From positions 1 to 6,591 of the forward strand of contig CAZLLE010000041.1 of NCBI GenBank assembly GCA_964560425.1: a DNA stretch of 6,591 nucleotides, in the 5' to 3' direction. The notes beneath the pieces are model-generated. The model was not told where the DNA came from and did no database searches. It worked only from the letters and a program-made list of their open reading frames with translations. The DNA is from CAZLLE01 sp964560425. GTDB lineage: Bacteria > Campylobacterota > Campylobacteria > Campylobacterales > QNZT01. Made by a program: the position numbers and the translations under genes. Positions 1 to 5,826 of this stretch are shown here, one piece after another. How positions within the stretch are numbered: the stretch's first letter is position 1; each line of letters begins with the position of its first letter.

Positions 1-1
1 A

Positions 2-1594
2 AGTATTACTAAAAAAGAGGGATTTTATGGGGATGGTTTTTTTAATTTTACTATTTTAAATAATCAAGATATTATCTATGAGGATAAAGATCAAAAAGAT
101 GATGTATATTTGGTTTTTCACGATAGCATAGAAGAGGGTGACCGTGTAGAAATTGATGTAACGAAAGGGCAGTATCATTATGAGATTACAAATCTTGTAA
201 CTCTTCCTGAACTTGTTTTGGATGCTCTAAAAGATACTCCAGAAGTAGAGTTGAAAGTAAAAAAAGAAATAGAAGAGATAACAGAAAAACCTACAGAAAA
301 AGAAAAAGTGAAAAAATCTATACCTGATCCTATACCTCTTCCTCCTTTAGTTGAGGAAAACATAGTGGAGAAAAAGGAGCAAATTCCAGTTCCGTTAAAA
401 GATACTCCTATGGTGGAGAAAAAAGAGGAGATAGTTCCTGAAGATAGTTCATCTTTTTTAGATCAGCTTTCAGCTGTTTTGGGGCGATTATTTGGTTTTT
501 CAAAAGATAGTGGGAGTGAAGATAAAAATGAAATTGAGACGAGTAAAAATATAGAGGATGAAACTCTACCTGTAGAAGAGCCTATTAAGGTTCTTGAAAA
601 TATTCAAGAAAAAAAATCTATTATTACTCCTAAAATAGAACCCGAAGATAACTCAACCAAAGATAAAGAGTATGAGGTCAAATTAGAAAAAGAGGCAGAG
701 ACTATGTTCTTAGAGAGAAGACTCTCTGTACCTACTCAAAATATAGCTCCAACTCCAACGCCGCCGCTTTTGGATACAGGGTATAAAAACGAATATAAAG
801 ATATTGAAGATAAGGTAAAGAAAAACGAGAAAATTATTATTGAGAGTAATCCTATTGAGGTACAAAAAGAGATAGTACCAACTCTTCAAGAGAGAGTTGT
901 AGAAAAACCAAAAAAAGTCGAAAGTTTGCCTCAAATAGATACTAAAAAAGAGGAAGAACCAAAATTTACTGAAGAGAAAATTGTTATTACGAAGATTATT
1001 GATAAAGAGGTAAATAATAATGTTGCAGATAATACTGCTCCTTCGTCTCTGGATGATCGTGTGCTTGGAAATAGATATCAAGAGCGTAAAAATGGTAAAT
1101 TGGGAATGAAAGTTTATAAAAATAGCCGACCTGTTACTGCTTGGATTGAAGTTTTTAAATCTGGTACAAGAGAGAGAGTTAAGACATTTTATACCAAAAG
1201 AGGGTCAATTCCCAAAAGTGTTAAACTACCAGCAGGAACTTATCTTGTAAAGGCAACTTATCGATCTCCTACTACTAAACATCAAAAAAGTCTTAAAAAT
1301 GTTGTTATTGAAGAGGGGCGTAGTGTTAATAAAAAAATTGCTTTTTATGATGGTACTCTAAAGGTGAAAGTTACTAAAGATGGGGTTCCTGTTTATGCTA
1401 AAGTTGTTGCTTATAAATCGGGTAGTAGAAAGATCGCATCTTATGCTTTTTCAAATAAGCTTAGTGGAAGTTGCTCTTTGATTTTGGAAAATGGTAGATA
1501 TGATATAAAAGTCAGTAATTATAGAGATAAAAAATCTCTAACAGGAATATCTATAAAAAGTGGAAAAACTAAGAATATCAAAGTTGAATTTTAA
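2..1594 (+). CDS. Unrecognised envelope-type protein, charged linker plus two C-terminal repeats (5' end cut)
   Basis: I do not recognise this gene. The frame is open from base 2 to the TAA at 1592-1594 (530 residues visible), so the real start lies upstream; the TTG at 110 is only an internal codon. Visible residues 1-76 look like beta-rich folded sequence (VYLVFHDS, GDRVEIDV). Residues about 77-360 form a low-complexity Lys/Glu/Pro-rich linker with recurring pieces (LKDTPEVE and LKDTPMVE, VEKKEQI and VEKKEEI), interrupted by one hydrophobic or amphipathic stretch (FLDQLSAVLGRLFGFS, near bases 450-504). Residues about 364-450 and 451-530 are two tandem beta-strand-rich repeats resembling PEGA or carboxypeptidase-regulatory-like domains. 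TonB-like linkers of this kind often span the periplasm, and such C-terminal repeats occur on some von Willebrand A proteins, but no vWA domain is visible, so any function is inference. It ends 40 bases before mqnC with no clear terminator. Confidence 0.85.
   Translation, partial: SITKKEGFYGDGFFNFTILNNQDIIYEDKDQKDDVYLVFHDSIEEGDRVEIDVTKGQYHYEITNLVTLPELVLDALKDTPEVELKVKKEIEEITEKPTEKEKVKKSIPDPIPLPPLVEENIVEKKEQIPVPLKDTPMVEKKEEIVPEDSSSFLDQLSAVLGRLFGFSKDSGSEDKNEIETSKNIEDETLPVEEPIKVLENIQEKKSIITPKIEPEDNSTKDKEYEVKLEKEAETMFLERRLSVPTQNIAPTPTPPLLDTGYKNEYKDIEDKVKKNEKIIIESNPIEVQKEIVPTLQERVVEKPKKVESLPQIDTKKEEEPKFTEEKIVITKIIDKEVNNNVADNTAPSSLDDRVLGNRYQERKNGKLGMKVYKNSRPVTAWIEVFKSGTRERVKTFYTKRGSIPKSVKLPAGTYLVKATYRSPTTKHQKSLKNVVIEEGRSVNKKIAFYDGTLKVKVTKDGVPVYAKVVAYKSGSRKIASYAFSNKLSGSCSLILENGRYDIKVSNYRDKKSLTGISIKSGKTKNIKVEF
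1091..1591 (+). repeat. Two tandem beta-sandwich-like protein repeats at the C-terminus of the first gene
   Basis: The last 167 residues divide into two units of about 80-87 residues. Unit 1 (bases 1091-1351) opens with KLGMKVYKNSRPVTAWIEV and has the loop LPAGTYLVKA. Unit 2 (1352-1591) opens with TLKVKVTKDGVPVYAKVVA and has the matching loop LENGRYDIKV. Both end in a basic strand after a glycine turn (EEGRSVNKKI and KSGKTKNIKV). The order of elements (strand, G/S-x-P-V, strand, FKSG or YKSG, then PAGTY or ENGRY) matches the PEGA or carboxypeptidase-regulatory-like plan. The copies have diverged in sequence, so this is an old domain duplication and not a recent DNA repeat. Confidence 0.65.
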
Positions 1595-1596
1595 AA

Positions 1597-1605
1597 TGTT
1601 ATAAT
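1597..1605 (+). promoter_or_regulatory. Extended -10 promoter for mqnC
   Basis: TGTTATAAT is a perfect match to the extended -10 form TGnTATAAT and starts 2 bases after the preceding stop codon. No acceptable -35 hexamer lies 16-18 bases upstream (the region reads about ATCAAA), which is normal for housekeeping promoters in Campylobacterota. Transcription would start near 1612-1613 and give a leader of about 22 bases containing the AGGAA ribosome site (1626-1630). Confidence 0.6.
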
Positions 1606-1636
1606 ATTCCTATTAATATAGGGGTAGGAATATTAT
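1601..1636 (+). promoter_or_regulatory. Perfect 12-bp inverted repeat covering the mqnC promoter, ribosome site and start codon
   Basis: ATAATATTCCTA (1601-1612) is exactly complementary to TAGGAATATTAT (1625-1636), with a 12-base loop. The left arm holds most of the -10 box and reaches the predicted transcription start. The right arm holds the ribosome binding site AGGAA and the first two bases of the mqnC ATG. In a read-through RNA it could hide the translation start; as DNA it could be an operator. A smaller competing hairpin, CCTAT-TAAT-ATAGG (1609-1622), shares the left arm. Only two G-C pairs strengthen the long stem. Confidence 0.6.
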
Positions 1637-2696
1637 GGCAAGACTTTCAAATGAAGAGGCATTAGATTTGATTCAAAATGCTGATTTAGCTAAACTTGGT
1701 CGTTTAGCAACACAAAGAAAAAGGGAGCTTCACCCTAAAAAAATTACATCTTTTGTAGTGGATCGAAATATCAATTATACTAATGTTTGTTGGGTTGATT
1801 GTGATTTTTGTGCATTTTATCGTCATGCAAAAGATTATGATGCTTATGTTTTGAGCTTTGAAGAGATTGGTAAAAAGATAGAAGAGCTTATTGAGATTGG
1901 TGGTACTCAGATCCTTTTTCAAGGAGGAGTGCATCCAAAGCTCAAAATTGAGTGGTATGAAGAGTTGGTTGAATGGATAAGTACAAACTATCCAACAATT
2001 ACTATTCATGGATTTTCAGCAATAGAGATAGATTATATTGCAAAAATATCAAAAATATCTTATAAAGAGGTTCTAGAGAGATTAAATGCAAAAGGACTTT
2101 TTTCTATGCCTGGAGCTGGAGCTGAGATACTTAGTGATCGTGTGAGAGATATTATAGCTCCCAAAAAGCTGGACTCTAAAAATTGGATTGAAGTGCATCG
2201 TCAAGCTCATAAAGTTGGTATTAAATCGACTGCTACTATGATGTTTGGAACTGTTGAGAGTGATGAAGAGATTATAGAACATTGGAATATGATTAGAGAT
2301 TTGCAAGATGAAACTGGTGGTTTTCGTGCTTTTATCATGTGGAGTTTTCAACCAAGTTTTACAAAATTAGCAGCAAAAATACCAACAATTACAAAACAGT
2401 CATCAAATAGATATTTAAGGCTTTTAGCTGTGAGTAGGTTATATTTGGATAATTTTCCAAATATTCAAAGTTCATGGGTTACTCAAGGTAGTTATATCGG
2501 TCAATTATCACTCATGTTTGGTGCAAATGATCTAGGTTCTACTATGATGGAAGAGAATGTGGTGGCTGCTGCTGGAGCTGTAAATAGAATGAATCAAGAA
2601 GAGATGGTTCGTTTGATTTCAGATATTGGTGAGATACCTGCGAAGCGAGATACCGCTTATAATATTTTAGAAATTTTTGAGGAAGTAAAGAGTTGA
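1635..2696 (+). CDS. mqnC: Cyclic dehypoxanthine futalosine synthase (radical SAM)
   Basis: MqnC is a cytoplasmic radical SAM enzyme of the futalosine route to menaquinone. It cyclises dehypoxanthine futalosine to cyclic dehypoxanthine futalosine, after MqnE and nucleosidase and before MqnD. The 353-residue length is normal for the family. The cluster-binding motif CxxxCxxC is at Cys52, Cys56 and Cys59 (CWVDCDFC), preceded by the family-typical INYTNVC. Also visible are FQGGVHP (95-101), the GFSAIEI segment, SMPGAGAEIL (about 157-166), and a C-terminal FGANDLGSTMMEENVV, all typical of the MqnC/MqnE/CofG group; the sequence after the Cys motif and the length favour MqnC over MqnE. ATG 1635 has AGGAA 4 bases upstream, close but usable. 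The stop codon overlaps the next gene by 4 bases. Expression is probably from the promoter at 1597-1605 and may be modulated by the inverted repeat around it. Menaquinone is the usual respiratory quinone in this group. Confidence 0.93.
   Translation: MARLSNEEALDLIQNADLAKLGRLATQRKRELHPKKITSFVVDRNINYTNVCWVDCDFCAFYRHAKDYDAYVLSFEEIGKKIEELIEIGGTQILFQGGVHPKLKIEWYEELVEWISTNYPTITIHGFSAIEIDYIAKISKISYKEVLERLNAKGLFSMPGAGAEILSDRVRDIIAPKKLDSKNWIEVHRQAHKVGIKSTATMMFGTVESDEEIIEHWNMIRDLQDETGGFRAFIMWSFQPSFTKLAAKIPTITKQSSNRYLRLLAVSRLYLDNFPNIQSSWVTQGSYIGQLSLMFGANDLGSTMMEENVVAAAGAVNRMNQEEMVRLISDIGEIPAKRDTAYNILEIFEEVKS
2679..2685 (+). promoter_or_regulatory. Ribosome binding site that fixes the TTG start of the M16 gene
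   Basis: GAGGAAG lies inside the last codons of mqnC, 7 bases before the TTG at 2693. This decides between TTG 2693 and the in-frame ATG at 2717, which has only AT-rich sequence in front of it. Starting at TTG also gives a complete signal peptide with Lys2. Confidence 0.75.
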
Positions 2697-3976
2697 AATT
2701 AATAATTACAATAATAATGGTATTACAAGGAGTTTTATTGAGTGCGTCATTAGAGAAAGTAGAAGTTTCTGGAGTTTTGGCTCCAGTGATTTTTGAGAAA
2801 GATAGTACATTACCAATTACCTCTTTGCAGGTGATTTTTCAAAATAGCGGTAGTATAGAGGATAAATCACTCTCTGGATTGGCAAGATTTGGTGCAAATA
2901 TTTTAAATGAGGGTACAAAAAAGTTAGGTTCGGTCGCTTTTGCAAATGAGTTAGAAAAGAGTGCAATTGGACTTAGTGTTCATAGTGGAACTGAAACATT
3001 TGTGATTGAACTATCATCTTTGAAAGAGAAGTTTGCTGAAGGTATTAAGCTTCTCAAGAATCTCTTAAAAGATCCAAATCTTACTGATGAGAGTTTTGAA
3101 AAGATAAAACTACTGATGAAAGCCAAAATTAAAAAGAATGAGAGTAATTTTGACTATATTGGAAGCCTAAATCTTAAACAGATGAGATATAAAGATACTC
3201 CTATAGGTCACCCTTTTGATGGTGATGAAAATAGTTTAAATACTCTTAAATTGGAAGATGTCAAAAAATTTATTAATGAACATATTGTATTAGAGAGAGC
3301 AATTATTGTGATTGGTGGAGATATTGAGATTGATGAAGCAAAAAAGATCTCAAAAGATATTTTATCAACCCTTCCAAAAGGTAAAAATGAACCTTTAGTT
3401 CACTTTAAAGGTATTGAAAAAGTAGATAAAAAAGAGATAATTAAAAATAGTGAACAAGCCTATATCTATTTTGGTGCTCCTTATGATCTAAATATCTCTA
3501 GCGATGATGTTTATAAAGCAAAAGTAGGCTCTTTTATTCTTGGCGCTGGTGGTTTTGGTAGTCGTATGATGGAGGAGATTAGAGTCAAAAAAGGTCTAGC
3601 TTACTCTGTCTATAGCAATGTTAATTTTAATAAATCTTATACAGATTTTACAGGATATTTGCAGACAAAACTTGAAAGTCAAGAGGATGCTATCAAAACT
3701 GTAAAAGAGGTAATATCCTCTTTTGTTAAAGATGGTGTAACCAAAGATGAGTTAGAACAGGCAAAACATTTTCTTTTAGGAAGTGAGCCTCTGCGAAATG
3801 AGAAACTCTCTCAAAGACTCTCTCGATCATTTTTTGAGTATTATAGTGGCTTTGAGTTGGGATATAAGAAAAAAGAGCTTGAGAAGATAAAATCACTTAC
3901 TCTTGAAGAGTTGAATAAATTTATTACCTCTCATAATGAGATTAATATATTGAGTTTTGCGATTGTTAAAAAGTAA
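2693..3976 (+). CDS. Exported M16 (pitrilysin) family protein lacking the zinc motif
   Basis: This 427-residue protein has the two-lobe M16 layout of mitochondrial processing peptidase and PqqL-type proteins. A signal peptide is visible (residues 1 to about 19: Lys2, hydrophobic core, SAS), so it should act in the periplasm. Where active members have HxxEH (as in GLAHFLEHML), it reads GLARFGANIL, with Arg65, Ala68 and Asn69 replacing His, Glu and His, and no Glu ligand is evident about 75 residues later. The second lobe keeps the substrate-binding Arg/Tyr pair seven residues apart (Arg297 and Tyr304 in EIRVKKGLAYSVYS) and a Gly-rich AGGFGSR. In bacterial M16 heterodimers one subunit holds zinc and the other the Arg/Tyr pair; this would be the second type, with its partner elsewhere in the genome (inference). 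The start is TTG, overlapping the mqnC stop (TTGA), and the TAA shares one base with the recG ATG. From memory, Helicobacter has a similar mqnC/M16 pair. Confidence 0.88.
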   Translation: MKLIITIIMVLQGVLLSASLEKVEVSGVLAPVIFEKDSTLPITSLQVIFQNSGSIEDKSLSGLARFGANILNEGTKKLGSVAFANELEKSAIGLSVHSGTETFVIELSSLKEKFAEGIKLLKNLLKDPNLTDESFEKIKLLMKAKIKKNESNFDYIGSLNLKQMRYKDTPIGHPFDGDENSLNTLKLEDVKKFINEHIVLERAIIVIGGDIEIDEAKKISKDILSTLPKGKNEPLVHFKGIEKVDKKEIIKNSEQAYIYFGAPYDLNISSDDVYKAKVGSFILGAGGFGSRMMEEIRVKKGLAYSVYSNVNFNKSYTDFTGYLQTKLESQEDAIKTVKEVISSFVKDGVTKDELEQAKHFLLGSEPLRNEKLSQRLSRSFFEYYSGFELGYKKKELEKIKSLTLEELNKFITSHNEINILSFAIVKK

Positions 3977-5784
3977 TGCTTTTTCAAGAGAGAGATAAAG
4001 AGAAGTTTCGTAAGCTTCATGTAGAAGATATTTTGGATTTGGCACTAATAGTGCCAAATCAATATGAAAACTTCTATCTCTCATCTTCTCCTTTGATTGG
4101 ATCTATAAATGTTATAGATGTTACAATTAAATCTACATCTTTTAATCCTAAATATCTTAAACTTAATCTCTTTTCTCACTCCTTTAACTCTTATCTAAAT
4201 GCCATCATATTTCATCCAAAGAAGTTTCATCAATCACTCTTTAAATCTTCAAAACGACTCTATGTAAGTGGTAGATTAGAACAGAATTTTGATAATTTAC
4301 AGATAGTTCAACCTCAAGTAGTTGACTCAAGAGATATTAATAGAGTTATACCAAAGTATAAAAGTGTTATTCAAAATATTGCTATGAAAGATTTGATAAA
4401 TAGATATTTGACAAAAGAGAATCTACAAAAAAGTTCTTTGTCTGATTTTATGATTAAATCAATTTTGGAGATTCATTTTCCCTCTTTATCTTTTGTAAAG
4501 CATTATATAGAGAATGGATATAGTCAAAAAACTATTTATGCTCTAAAATATATTGAACTTTTTAATCATGTTCAAAAGTTATCCAAAAAAAAGAGTAATT
4601 TTCAATCTAAAAAACCTTTAAATGGTGATATTAAACCTTTTATCAAATCTCTGCCATTTAGATTGACACATGATCAAAAACATGTAATATCTGAGATACA
4701 AGAGGATCTAAACTCAAAAAAAGCAGCCAAAAGAGTGATCATGGGAGATGTTGGTAGTGGTAAAACTATGGTTATTTTAGCGTCTGTTATTATGGCTTAT
4801 CCATCTAAATCTATTCTTATGGCTCCTACGACTATTTTGGCAAAACAGCTTCTTGAAGAGGCTACCAAATTTTTGCCTTCATATTTTAAGATAGGTTTTG
4901 TCACCAATAAAACCTCAAAAAAAGATAATCTAAAAGATTATGATTTTCTTATAGGTACTCATGCTCTTCTTTATAGAGAGCTTCCTGAGGCTGATCTTGT
5001 TATGATTGATGAACAGCATAGATTTGGAACAAAACAGAGAAATATGATCTCTAAATTGGTATCTAGTGGGGAACTGCATCCTCACTTTTTACAATTTTCG
5101 GCAACACCAATTCCTAGAACTCTTAGTATGATTCAATCAAGTATGGTTGATATTAGCCTAATTAAAGAGATGCCTTTCAAAAAAGATATAGAGACTACCA
5201 TTATTGGTGGAGCAGATTTTCAAAATTTATTGGAACATATGAAGATAGAGATAGCTCATAGTAGGCAGATTATTATTGTATATCCTTTGGTAGAAGAGAG
5301 TGAGGTAATAGATTACCAATCTATTGATGAAGCCAAAGATTATTGGATTAAACATTTTGAAAAAGTCTATATTACTCATGGCAAGGATAAAAATAAAGAG
5401 GTTGTTTTAGAAAAGTTCCGAGATGATGGAAATATCCTTTTGGCTACAACACTTATAGAAGTTGGTATATCTCTGCCCCAACTCTCTACTATTATTCTTG
5501 TTGCCCCTGAGAGGTTAGGTTTGGCATCTTTACACCAACTTCGTGGACGGGTAGGGCGAAATGGTTTGAAAGGTTACTGTTTTTTGTTTACTAAACAAAG
5601 GGGGAATAAGAGATTAGAAGAGTTCTCTAATATTCTTGATGGCTTTGAAATTGCCGAATTAGATCTAAAATATAGAGATGGTGGAGACCTTCTTAAGGGT
5701 GAGTTACAAAGTGGTAAAAGTTTTAAGTGGTTTGATCCCAAAATTGATAAGGCTATTGCAGAGGAAGTTACTCGTTTGGTATAA
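3976..5784 (+). CDS. recG: ATP-dependent DNA helicase RecG
   Basis: RecG is a superfamily 2 helicase that rewinds and regresses stalled replication forks and processes branched DNA such as Holliday junctions. Its 602 residues are shorter than the roughly 690 of E. coli RecG but near the size usual in Campylobacterota. Residues 1 to about 220 are the wedge/OB region, diverged but with LALIVPNQYENF matching the family's LPxRYED segment. Helicase motifs in order: Q-type RLTHDQ (229-234), Walker A GDVGSGKT (257-264), MAPTTILAKQ (282-291), IGTHALL (326-332), Walker B DEQH (345-348), SATPIPRT (375-382), ATTLIEVGISLPQ (490-502), and QLRGRVGR (521-528), followed by the RecG-typical ERLGLASLHQ context and GGDLLKGELQSG. 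All catalytic motifs are intact. The ATG overlaps the preceding TAA (TAATG), and no Shine-Dalgarno sequence stands before it, so translation probably depends on reinitiation by ribosomes finishing the M16 gene. Confidence 0.95.
   Translation: MLFQERDKEKFRKLHVEDILDLALIVPNQYENFYLSSSPLIGSINVIDVTIKSTSFNPKYLKLNLFSHSFNSYLNAIIFHPKKFHQSLFKSSKRLYVSGRLEQNFDNLQIVQPQVVDSRDINRVIPKYKSVIQNIAMKDLINRYLTKENLQKSSLSDFMIKSILEIHFPSLSFVKHYIENGYSQKTIYALKYIELFNHVQKLSKKKSNFQSKKPLNGDIKPFIKSLPFRLTHDQKHVISEIQEDLNSKKAAKRVIMGDVGSGKTMVILASVIMAYPSKSILMAPTTILAKQLLEEATKFLPSYFKIGFVTNKTSKKDNLKDYDFLIGTHALLYRELPEADLVMIDEQHRFGTKQRNMISKLVSSGELHPHFLQFSATPIPRTLSMIQSSMVDISLIKEMPFKKDIETTIIGGADFQNLLEHMKIEIAHSRQIIIVYPLVEESEVIDYQSIDEAKDYWIKHFEKVYITHGKDKNKEVVLEKFRDDGNILLATTLIEVGISLPQLSTIILVAPERLGLASLHQLRGRVGRNGLKGYCFLFTKQRGNKRLEEFSNILDGFEIAELDLKYRDGGDLLKGELQSGKSFKWFDPKIDKAIAEEVTRLV
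4036..4060 (+). promoter_or_regulatory. Perfect 11-bp dyad inside the start of recG
   Basis: GATTTGGCACT (4036-4046) is exactly complementary to AGTGCCAAATC (4050-4060), with only AAT between. It lies in codons 21-29 of recG (DLALIVPNQ), a conserved segment, so codon content may explain part of it. No T-run follows, so it is not an intrinsic terminator. It could be an RNA hairpin, a protein-binding site or chance. Confidence 0.55.
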
Positions 5785-5785
5785 A
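5756..5785 (+). promoter_or_regulatory. Possible promoter for the lipoprotein gene
   Basis: TGGTATAAA (5777-5785) matches TGnTATAAT except for the last base, and a weak -35-like TTGCAG lies 18 bases upstream (5756-5761). It overlaps the last codons and stop of recG and would give a leader of roughly 35 bases ahead of the ATG at 5827. Sequence this AT-rich produces such matches by chance, so it is only a candidate; read-through from recG is equally possible because no terminator is seen. Confidence 0.35.
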
Positions 5786-5800
5786 AATTGCTTTTTATTA

Positions 5801-5826
5801 ATATAAAAATATTGAGGATTTTATAT
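5801..5826 (+). repeat. AT-only inverted repeat around the lipoprotein ribosome site
   Basis: ATATAAAA (5801-5808) pairs with TTTTATAT (5819-5826), leaving the ribosome site GAGGA (5814-5818) in a 10-base loop directly before the ATG. The stem has no G-C pair, so stability is doubtful and chance is likely in such AT-rich DNA. Confidence 0.3.

Noticed and set aside
110..112. TTG as the start codon of the first gene
   Set aside because: The frame is open without a stop back to base 2, the upstream residues look like folded protein, and no ribosome site precedes this TTG; the gene simply begins outside the window.
609..616. A8 run in the first gene, with another A8 in recG at 4585-4592, as phase-variation sites
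   Set aside because: Both are in frame within Lys codons of intact genes in AT-rich DNA. Campylobacterota phase variation usually uses longer G or C runs, and eight A's are expected by chance here.
1595..1634. The inverted repeat before mqnC as a terminator of the first gene
   Set aside because: The stem has only two G-C pairs and is not followed by a T-run; it runs into the mqnC start codon.
1704..2351. Antisense open frames inside mqnC (and similar ones at 178-363, 710-1081, 3893-4084 and 5998-6252)
   Set aside because: They are low-complexity shadows (Ser/Ile/Phe/Asn-rich) of strongly supported genes on the + strand, with no recognisable motifs.
2717..2719. In-frame ATG as the start of the M16 gene
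   Set aside because: It has no ribosome site and would cut the signal peptide short, whereas TTG 2693 has GAGGAAG at a good distance and gives a complete signal.
5785..5826. Intrinsic terminator between recG and the lipoprotein gene
   Set aside because: The gap has T-rich and A-rich runs but no G+C stem, so it cannot be supported.
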